Below the pieces are notes generated by a model that made no database searches, was not told the origin of the DNA, and saw only the letters and a program-made list of their open reading frames with translations. Made by a program: the position numbers and the translations under genes. Of a stretch of DNA of 64,000 nt, positions 55,605 through 64,000 are shown piece by piece. Source of the stretch: Hygrocybe punicea (lineage: Eukaryota > Basidiomycota > Agaricomycetes > Agaricales > Hygrophoraceae); assembly GCA_963556145.1 (NCBI GenBank), contig OY744473.1, positions 682,001 to 746,000 on the forward strand, in the 5' to 3' direction. How positions within the stretch are numbered: the stretch's first letter is position 1; every line of letters begins with the position of its first letter.

Positions 55605-57222
55605 TCATGCACGATCGAAATACCACGCTTGGTTGGCGGCACCCTGATTGTTGGTAGTCATGTCAGCTACTAAGAGCTGTGAAGTGCCGACGATTGGTAT
55701 ATGACGTTGTAGAGGTGGAACTTCTGGACGTACCTCGGTGCCATTATTAGACAGCCCTCCCGAGAGATCCACCACTAAGTTTTGAGACTTCGCCAGGATT
55801 ATTCTGAGAAATCGATCGACCTCAATGATGCATGTTGGGAGACTAACTGAACAAGGAAACTCACTGGAATGTGACGACATTAGCCTCCGCTTCACGCTGG
55901 TAGGAGGTAGTGATATAGAACCTATCACCAGTGCTGCTTCCTCGGAGAACCAGTTCGTTCGGGCCCTGGACAGCGGCGGCAAAAAGATTGTTGCCCTTGT
56001 TCTTCAACAAATACCCGCCGAGGTCACATTGAAGAGTCCACTGCGCAGAACAAAGGTGACGTCGAATTCTCGGAAGATGTCAGGGAAGATGTCCGAGAAG
56101 TAAAACATACCGTCTGCTTTTTCTCACCATTCATCGCCCACCCAGTGATCGAGGTACCGATACCGCCATTCAAATTCATTACGGTTGCGGCCATGGCACT
56201 ACGGATAACATAATCACCGCTTGGGATTATGTCGTAGGGAGATGGCGGCCTTGACCCCATATTGAAGAACTCAATCTCGTGCTGGCAGGCGGTTCGGAAG
56301 AGCATTCGCCAGTCCTTCAGCAGAATGTTGCTCGCATCGCTGCTGGACTTGGACATGAGCAGCTTCATGTGCTCGTTACAAAACTCTATCCAGATGAAGA
56401 GAGTTAGTGAATTGTGAACAGATGAGGGATAATCCAACACGAACTTCGATAACGTGCCGCTGACGAGTCACTTGTATTCTGAGAGATCCACGTTTGGTAG
56501 TAGATTGTATCTGTGGGAAAATTAAAATTAAAATCAAAATCGCTCAACTCAGAAATTTAGTTAGACTTACTCTTGAGGCAGCCGCTCATGCCGTCAAGCT
56601 TCCTGGCAATCTGGTTGTAACTCTTGAGAATTGCCCAAAGATCCCGTTAGCATCACACCCGTAATCAAGAAATTTGGGCGAATCAGACCCAAACCCACAA
56701 TGATACAAGGCAGCATCATGACATGCAGACTAGTGAAAAAATGAGAATACCAATCGGTCAGACGACAAATAAAGTTGTTGATTTTTGGACGCCATGTACC
56801 TGAACCAATCCCCCGTCTCTATCTCCTTATTCTGCCAATCGATGTATGCTGTTGCCGCCGCCGCAGGTTCCGTTTTCTCGACTTGATCATTGGTGAGCCC
56901 AAGACTGAGACAGGTGCTCAAATGTGCCTCGGCGTAATTCAACGATCTGGTAATTGCCGGTCCCGCTTGAGTGAGAATACTCCAATCTTTGTACGAGAGC
57001 TTGTGGTAGAGACCGAGTCGGGTACGGACGGCGTTTCTAAGATAAAACAGATCTTGCTGTATCAAAAATGTAGTCAATGATTTGGAATGTTGAGAATTTA
57101 TAAAATGAACATACGATCATGTAATATCTAAAGCCATCGAGGGAGGCGGTACCATCGGCCATGGAATGGCAGAATGGATGGTTGATCAATTGGGTCCACA
57201 CGTCCAGATTGTAGATGATCAT
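55605..57222 (-). CDS. TENA/THI-4-like domain fused to a ricin-B-type beta-trefoil
   Basis: Nine exons, 57222-57115, 57056-56800, 56729-56699, 56622-56571, 56510-56445, 56385-56111, 56040-55865, 55803-55734 and 55676-55605, fit with every phase (368 residues). The first 215 residues match the haem-oxygenase-like TENA/THI-4 fold: VWTQLINHPFCHSMADGTAS, FRYYMIQDLFYL, SLGLTNDQVEKTEP, LHVMMLPCIISYNQIARKLD, YYQTWIS and WRMLFRTACQHEIEFFNMG. Within the same exon the chain continues IPSGDYVIRSAMAATVMNLN, KKQTWTLQ, VVDLSGGLSNNGTE and NQAWYFDRA. These are Q-x-W signatures and spacing of a 145-residue ricin-B-like trefoil. TENA proteins act in thiamin salvage or related chemistry, and trefoils bind sugars. 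The start may lie in an upstream exon, because the frame is open before the ATG. Confidence 0.82.
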
Positions 57223-57295
57223 GTCATTCACGAAGTCTCTGGGGAAGTATTTGTCGAGAGTAAGTCAGTCTCATTTTACGGAAGATCATATTCAT

Positions 57296-58662
57296 TTACG
57301 GAGATTCGTAAGGGAGAACTGCTCCCAAATCTGTATCAGAAATACCGTGGGTTTTGAGGGCAATTTCTCCGAGAGCATCGGCGGAGAACCAAGAGGTAAT
57401 CGTCGCGAGGCAATTGGAATACAGGGATGCGTGGGACAGCCACAGGATAGCACCCAGTGCAAAATCGATTGTCACATCCTTGAAAAAGACGAGGAGCTGC
57501 ACAGATATGGCCGCCAGAAGAGCAAGCTGCCAGATGATATTAGTGTTTTTTAACCCAACGCCGAGGACGACGCACCCCAAATGCAGAGGTTTGAAAAGTA
57601 CGGTTCAAGCCTTCTTGGACAGCACGAGTAACCGGAGGTAGCTCATCTATGGTTTGTTGGCTGTTCATTATTCGACACGAGAGAGCGCCGACGACGCACA
57701 TGCCAACCCTATGTTATGTTTTGTATAGTTCATGGTTTTCTGCAAGGTGCTGTCAGTGATCTGGAAGAGCGAGAGGTGGGTAAGAAACTAGCCTGCCAAC
57801 ATACCACACATCACATTTATAGGAGGGAGATGAAGCTTGCCGCCTGTGCCGTCAAGAAAACACGGCGCTAGGTTCGCGATCATGTCCAAGTAAACGACAA
57901 AACTTGACACTGATACCAACTGAACCGTGACCACATTTTTGTCATAGATCAGGTGCCGCATCAATGCGCATACACCAGTCGCTGCGCTGTATCATTAAAA
58001 ACGAACGTTTGTCACGATGTCTCAATTGTACACAGCTCACCAATCTCTGGCAGCGATCTGGCCTTTTGGACCACATTCGCCCAGTCAGTTTCAACATTGA
58101 AGAAAACGAATCATCACACGATCACTGCACCAGTGAAAAACGGGGCGTACCATGCTCGTCTGTAATGCATCAACAAAATCTGGTGGTCCAGGGTGTATCC
58201 TCGCTCGAATAGCTCCATTTTGCATGTGGCTTCGCTTGGCCCCCGTCTTGCACAGCGTCATCGTCGTATAGTCTCCGACTCGTCCGCAGGGCACGCAGCT
58301 GCCCAACTAGTATCTTTATCGAGGGACCTCCGAAATTCTTCCCGGTGCGCAGTGCGAGGCTGCGTTGTCACGAGCAACGGCGATGTACTCAACTTCCACC
58401 GTCGTCTTTACATTATGTTGTTAGTGGTTGCGCACATTGTTTGTTGTAGGATCTCTAGCGTACAAGGAGCGATGAAAGTCGGCTCGAGATTTATTGTTAT
58501 TGAATTGAAATATGTTACATGCCTGACTTTCCAATCATAAAAATCCCCGGAGAAGCTCCCGCCTGAAGTGCTAAGAAGTACTGCACCTGAGTTCGTCGTG
58601 TCGACATTGTCTAATCGCCACAGATCGTCATGTTGTATCGCCGAGCTCATTCCAGATGCCAT
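57296..58662 (-). CDS. Uncharacterised multi-exon gene, probably membrane protein
   Basis: Coding-like minus-strand pieces occur in order. They begin at ATG 58662 (MASGMSSAIQHDDLWRLDNV) and include RTAHREEFRRSLDKDTSWAA (about 58350), a piece reading MELFERGYTLDHQILLMHYR (about 58200) and VVTVQLVSVSSFVVYLDMIA (about 57900). The last is the open part 57580-57296, with hydrophobic NIIWQLALLAAISVQLLVFF and FALGAILWLSHASLYSNCL, ending LPYESP at 57296. The hydrophobic segments suggest several membrane spans. I could not fix the splice joints or name a family. It could be two genes. It ends 74 bp before the start called for the TENA-lectin gene on the same strand. Confidence 0.35.
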
Positions 58663-59589
58663 GACATGCGTCCGATACGGCTAGAATGCGCGAACACGAT
58701 GCAAGGGAAGAGTGAAACCGTGAAGGAATATAGACAAGAACTGAAAAACGTTGACGCCGAAACAGCGTGTAGTTGTTACATGACCAACCTCAACCCACAA
58801 CAAAAAAAAACTGGATTGACCGTCATCAGAGCATGTTTTGATTAATATGGTGAAACGGTGGTGCAAGATCAACAGACGCACTGGCTACACACGGCTGGCT
58901 GTCGCAATTGTCGAGATCCTTGAGTGTATAGCGCTCATCCTCCACGAATGGGATATCGATGGGGATAAGATGTAGTAGATTAGTAGGCGCCCGGGCCCTA
59001 GGAAGAAGGTTTGATGATGACAAGGCTGTCATGCACAATGGAAACCCGGGTGAGCGCTCAGGCTAGCCTGTGAAGTTACAAGTCACCAAAAGAGGTAAAG
59101 TTTCGGAAGTATTCGTGGTGGGCTGGCTATATCCCATAAAATGCATGGAGAGAACACAAATAGTACGGGACGGTTGTCTACAGCATGCTTTGAACGTCAC
59201 TCACGGTTTTACTAGAAACACATTGTTTCACTGGGGGTCGATACGGGATCAAAGAAGAAGGAAGTATATGCATAGAAGATAACAAGTGTTCCTCGTCAAA
59301 TACGTAAAGGGCTTGAATCCGAAGTCTGTGCCTGTGCAATTCGTGACGAGAAGTCAGTTTCCTACATTGGTGAGGGGCCTCCAAATGTTTGAATTGATCG
59401 TATTTTCATTTAGCCTTCGGCCAAGTCGAAATCCGCACAGAGAACGAGCCATCATGTTCGACAGCTTGGGACATCGATCAATTTTATAGGTGTGGCTGTC
59501 AGCTATCATTTTCACACCTCACACCTAACAGTCAGCTCACCTGGTTTGAATCCTGCTTGCCAACCCATTGCTGTGGGGGAGGGGTTGGA
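58663..59589. other. Intergenic or unrecognised coding sequence
   Basis: The minus frame 59038-58826 (LIPIDIPFVEDERYTLKDLD) looks protein-like but I cannot place it in a gene. Confidence 0.3.
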
Positions 59590-60330
59590 GTCACCGGATC
59601 ACGATGAGTGATTGTGGCAACGAGGTCAAAGCGCCCACGGGTGCAGGTATCGGGGTGGGGGGCATGTTCTGCATGTGTTTTGTGTGAAGGATCCGATCTG
59701 TCTGTGCTCTGATGCAGGAACCTGGCGGGTTCAAGGAGCGTGTAGAACGTTTAAATGTTTCTAACCCATACGGCGGCACCTTCGATCATGGAGTTTTGTA
59801 TAATCCCAAAGACACATATCAGTTAAAACAAAAACAAAAAAGGATTTAATCGATACTTGCTACTCACCACCAATGGGCCTCTTCCACAACCACTGAAAAG
59901 TTGCGCTTCGCAGAGCTCGCCGATGTTGTTTGTTGCTGAGTTATTAATAAAAGTGATGTCCTAGCGCCCATTCGGGCAGCTCCAGCAGCGGCTTCACAGC
60001 CTGAGCTAACGTGTGCCCCCATCGACACAATGCAGCCGGAGCGAATCCAGAACTTGAACTTTGAATCAATATACAACTCAGGAAGAAATCTTCAGAAAGC
60101 AAGAACTTACGGTCGTACCTGGGTGTCTGAATCATGATGGGACATGTAGATCGACTGGATTCTGGAACCAGTCCACGTAGTTTTCGTCACAGTGAAGGTG
60201 TCCATTTTCAGCTGCTGTACATATTTGGCTAGATCCACCTCCAGTCGTTCTGCAGCCTCATTTCCAATTCACGACCTTGCAGCAGCAAATCGGATATAAG
60301 CACAGAGTAAGGACTCAGGCCGTCCTGGAG
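59590..60330 (-). CDS. Uncharacterised gene, partial exon model
   Basis: Two minus-strand stretches read as exons. About 60290-60120 encodes AAERLEVDLAKYVQQLKMDT with TWTGSRIQSIYMSHHDSDTQ, ending at a GTACGA donor. About 60060-59867 encodes FWIRSGCIVSMGAHVSSGCE with RMGARTSLLLITQQQTTSAS and FSVVVEEAHW, ending at GTGAGT. A third possible exon is at about 59780-59680. The first stretch is helical and charged. No family is recognised and neither start nor stop is fixed. Confidence 0.35.
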
Positions 60331-60357
60331 TATATATGAGAAGAGATGGTTAGATAG

Positions 60358-62275
60358 ATGGTTACCAGGCCCATAATGCGACTCCATCTTCTTGACTTGC
60401 CTTGCGAAATGTTGCTGGAAATTTTGACGAAATTAGGCTTTCGATCCTTACTTCGATGTTACTCCGTGAGTGACCATAGGAAAGTTTCTACGCCACGAAG
60501 AAACCCTTTTCTGACTTGTCAATGGCTATTACAAGGTATGCAAGGTGTTGAAGGAGATTGTTCGTAGCTGCACCGAGCTGCAGTACTGCATCGAGCTCGC
60601 CAAAGATGATATGGTTGACGGGTCCTCCAATATGTCCAATGCTGATCGTCTGAAGGCTTTACTGGCTCGTCGTGAAGCTTGGTCGAAATTGACCGTGGTT
60701 TCACCCGAAATCGTCACGGGACCGGTGGCTGGCACGTGTCAAGTTTATGAACTTGTCGGGGGCGTCTTGGCAAAAAGCGTGCCCGACGCGCTTGCCAGTG
60801 ACGGGCCTGGTAGTACTCGTGGCTCTCGCCAATTCACGCTTTCATGGCTTCCTTCGACTTCTTCGCCTGGCCGTCAATTGATAAGAGACGACATCGGTAT
60901 TCCATGCAGAAACTTTGCGATTGATCCTTCTCAGGACCTGGTCGTGTTCTTGGAGGCGCCTGCTATCATGTAAGCTTTCATTCACGACAACCAGCATACT
61001 CGTCCTTAATGTCAATTCTATCCAGGCTTGATTGCAACCAGCGCAGGCTCTGTGTACACCTTCGCACGATATCGACCAATCAATCTCACCCGGGCGCTCG
61101 CTCTCCAACATTGACTTTCGATCTGCACTCTGCCGTCAGCAAGGTTTTCATCCAAATCGTTGATGATATCATCGGCACCTTCTTCTGGACAGGATCTGCA
61201 GGTGGTCCGCGTCTTCTCATTTGGAGCTGGACAGATGGTCAGTTGCTCGTGGTGAGCATTTATGGGTCGTTTTACAACAACAACAACAACATTCTCACCT
61301 GTTCTGAGCGTAGAACAGAGGCTATGATAGTCTCCCATCGCAAACCTGGGATTTTATGTTCCTTTCAAATCGCTCATACCTATTGACGTCGTGCGAAGGG
61401 CAAGGTTCGGTCGAGATATACATGTTCGACAAACTCTCTGAGGATCCTTCACCTTCTACCCACATGATGTCCCTTCAACTCCCCAGTCTCGGAGATGATA
61501 CCATGCTAGTGCAATTGTCGACACACGCAGGCCCCTTCTCTGCCCGTGGGCCTGACGGAAGTCCTTTCTATACCTCACCCGATTCTCGCATCCTCATGTT
61601 TTCAGTGCGGTACCTTGTACCCGGATTCGGATTGAAATGCTTCTGCCTTTTTATCCATAATCGCGCACTGTTGTCATACACTCGTTCAAGCCGTCCCGCA
61701 GATGTACGTCAGGTTCCCTGGGACGAATGGGGACCAGAAAACACACGGTTTATTCCTGATGATTCGTCATTGAGGTTGCCCCGGTAATTCACCGCCAATT
61801 TTATCCTCAAATCTCTATCCCATTTGACGCCATTCTCCTTCGTAGAAACGTGAATGGGACACGAGTAATATGGCCACCTTTGGATCAAGATGAGGAACTT
61901 ATGATGGAGGTCCTGGATTTTAGTGTCCGTCGCGCTCGCGTTGATATAACCGATGCCGGAAAACGCTGCCGACAAGTACAGCTGCGCACACTTGGCGGTC
62001 CAACTTCCGATTGGAGGCTTGTCACATGCCACACGATCGTCCCAACCAATACCGTATTCAAGAATCCCATAGTGACAAACCTCCCGTACCGCACCATATC
62101 CCGAAGACACGCATTGAAATATTCCAGTTTCATGGTAGATGAGGAGCGGATCGTTGGATTGAAAGTTAGTTTATTGGTATGCCTGTTCATTGCATCTGTG
62201 CTAAATTGTTTTCCTTGTCAGTCTGATGTGTTTGGCGACGGAGATCTGAGTGACATCCATGTTTTCAAGGTCTGA
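60358..62275 (+). CDS. F-box protein
   Basis: Six exons, 60358-60465, 60536-60969, 61026-61251, 61314-61783, 61846-62164 and 62222-62275, join with all phases consistent (536 residues). The start may instead be the second ATG at 60376. The F-box is at the N-terminus, split by the first intron: LHLLDLPCEMLLEILTKLGF, SLLRCYS, then VCKVLKEIVRSCTELQYCIE. The rest resembles the long C-terminal region of mushroom F-box proteins, with beta-rich pieces such as PCRNFAIDPSQDLVVFLEAP, LLIWSWTDGQLLV, LLTSCEGQGSVEIYMFD and MVDEERIVGLK, but has no named repeat that I can define. It probably acts as a substrate adaptor of an SCF ubiquitin ligase. The target is unknown. These families are large in Agaricomycetes. 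Confidence 0.85.
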
Positions 62276-62720
62276 GGCAAGGTCTCGATGTCGCAACACC
62301 ACAGGATTCTCAACGCTGGATAAGTTTATGGTGGCGACCGAGTTGAAATCTGGAAGGTGGTTATCATCGGTCTGATTTCTCAAGACTTTGCTATTGTCCC
62401 GATACTGTACTGTTCACGACGCCTTTGAAAGGAAAAATTACAGTACACGTTGTTTAGGGAACCAAATCCTCAATATTCGGACTCAGATACGTGGACGTCC
62501 TCGCCTTATGACGTTCTGGTTACGTTTACGCAGTGTGTATGTACTCTGTGATTTTCATCGAACAAAACAGAATACATCATGTTGGTCAAGACTAATCACA
62601 GAGCAGATGAATTTTCTTGGATCAGGTCTCGGAAAAGCTGCCTCCCATATAGTAGTACATAGTTTGCGTCGAACCACCACCTCCAAACAAAATATTCCCA
62701 TTTTTACCACCAACACTCCG
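62276..62720. other. Intergenic between convergent genes
   Basis: The plus frame from 62388 has no family features and its latter half is antisense to the P450 end. It is not called. Confidence 0.4.
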
Positions 62721-63860
62721 TCAATATTTTCTGATTACAAGTCGCGCATTCATATCTGGGATGCGTATCCCCTCAAGCAAAAATGACTTCGGTGGCTCTG
62801 TTACACCTGGCGGGAACTCCAAATCATAGTTGATTAGGATGTAGGCCATGGTCATCTTGAGGAGCATCTACGCAAAAAACAAAGTATACATTTTTGTCAG
62901 TAAAGTACGCTTGATAGATGTAGGCATAAACGCACAGCGGCAAACAATCGGCCAGCGCTTGGTTTTTACAGATAAGAATCAGTTTCGTTTGGTGGTTTCT
63001 CCATCCAGAAAAGCCACATGTACTCACCAAGCATGTCGCCCTATCCCCCATACCAAATACTGTCGAATTGAGCGCACAAGATAAATCAATGCACAAGCAT
63101 GACGCCATTCTTGTCCGCGGTTGCAAACCTATGCTTCACACCAGCACCTTCCAGACCGTCCTTCTCGGACAGTTTCGAGAAACGGAAGGGATCAAACACG
63201 TCCGGATTCGGGTATACATTCGGGTCCCTGTGTGGACTTTGTACATCTACTGCGACCAGATGCCCGGCGGGGATTATCGTGCCATCTGGGAGCACGCCAT
63301 CCTTGATAGTCCAACGGAGTAGCCCAACTGTTTACATTGGACGGCGAGAAATACGTCCCTATTAGGTTGTAGGCATTCCTGGGCATAGCTGGTAGCTTGC
63401 TTCGTGGTCCTAGATAGAACCGCCCCACCTCCTTCAAGTAACTGTCCAGCTTGCAGAACCCGTCCAACGATGCCTTGTTCCATCCATCATGTATGGCCAA
63501 CATTTCCTGGATTTCGGCGCGGATTTCTTCCCTCTGTGATTTGCAAATTGTCGCGAGCCTGAACAGGGCAAATGAAAGGAACAAAGAACTAGAAGATTTA
63601 CAGTGACCAGATTCCATTAGTTTTTATCCTCGCGAAAAATAACTGTTCCCGAGACGAACGAGGAATGGACACCAGCAAAATTCAGATACAGGATCCGCAT
63701 TGCCAGGTGATGAGGGTTTGCAATATGATGCTTGGGTGGCGCAGCGCGATACAGAAATTCGGCCGAGATCACCTGTTGGTGTCGAAAGCCGTCAGTTGCG
63801 AGATTACTACACCGCCGTTTGGCTCACAGCGTCCCTGGGACCTAAAAAAGGCAGCGCTAG
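62721..63860 (-). CDS. Cytochrome P450, C-terminal half (5' part at or beyond window edge)
   Basis: Minus-strand pieces read in P450 order. The I-helix is MRILYLNFAGVHSS (about 63710-63670). The K-helix exon is FRLATICKSQREEIRAEIQE to KLDSYLKEVGRF (ExxR as EVGR, about 63560-63425). Then come DGTIIPAGHLVAVDVQSPHR and PNPDVFDPFRFSKLSE (about 63290-63160), and the haem loop VFGMGDRATCL (about 63058-63027). GRLFAA follows near 62935, then MAYILINYDLEFPPGVTEPP with IRIPDMNARLVIRKY and TGA at 62721. The loop has one residue more than F-x-x-G-x-R-x-C. The joint between the K-helix and the following exon also could not be made in frame without losing residues. It may therefore be degenerate. It is membrane-bound in the ER if functional. 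The substrate is unknown. Confidence 0.7.
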
Positions 63861-64000
63861 AAATAGATGAAATTTATTTCTGATCCCGCTGCAAACCCAA
63901 TCTAAATTCGGCAGTGGATAGAAGGTGATGAAAATGACATTGTATTCATGGTCATCACAGATCGACTTCTTTACTTATATAATTTTGATCAAATTTAAGT
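63861..64000. other. Window edge
   Basis: No feature is recognised. Earlier P450 exons may start here and beyond. Confidence 0.3.

Noticed and set aside
62388..62786. 132-residue plus frame
   Set aside because: Its second half is antisense to the P450 terminal exon and it has no recognisable domain.

Overview
This window looks like nuclear DNA of a filamentous basidiomycete (Agaricomycetes). The evidence is short GT-AG introns of about 45-75 nt with CTRAY branch sites, plus gene families seen mainly in mushrooms: small transmembrane families, HGDLK-type kinases and small GATA-finger proteins. Transposable elements of typical agaricomycete kinds are also present. No bacterial, organellar or viral genome signature is visible.

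The left part (1 to about 37.6 kb) is a mobile-element quarter. It opens with the C-terminal half of a Helitron-type helicase carrying a USP-like protease tail. Three genes of unnamed agaricomycete families follow, one of them broken by a single in-frame TGA. A palindromic tandem repeat (8.4-9.1 kb) and a decayed Ty3 retroelement with a recognisable protease come next. The stretch from 11.7 to 16.6 kb is a TA-flanked DNA transposon with a dead DDE transposase. Its left inverted repeat was later split by a hAT-like non-autonomous element (8-bp duplication GCATCCAC), which itself holds a related nested element. A 44-bp minisatellite (17.7-18.2 kb) precedes a 7.6-kb LTR element (18357-26002, 581-bp LTRs, minus orientation). 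That element encodes Gag and, convergently, a Zn2Cys6-like coiled-coil protein. A second LTR element (19206-21943, 155-bp LTRs that look identical) sits inside it and carries a 696-residue Pro/Thr-rich ORF. Further right are AT-rich fold-back elements, a diverged inverted LTR, two more hAT-like copies and an inverted pair of another repeat, one copy of which contains a hairpin element absent from the other.

The right part (about 37.9 to 64 kb) is mainly host genes. They include a secreted protein, an ankyrin-like relic, three paralogous multi-pass membrane proteins (two in a head-to-head inverted duplication, the middle one with repeated small exons) and a divergent calcineurin-B-like EF-hand protein. 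Also present are the mitochondrial complex III chaperone CBP3, two GATA-finger genes, a protein kinase, a TENA/THI-4 domain fused to a ricin-B-type beta-trefoil, an F-box protein and a partial cytochrome P450.

Exon models were built by hand from splice consensus, frame continuity and family resemblance. Those with every phase consistent are marked with higher confidence. No database search was possible, so family names rest on recognised motifs.
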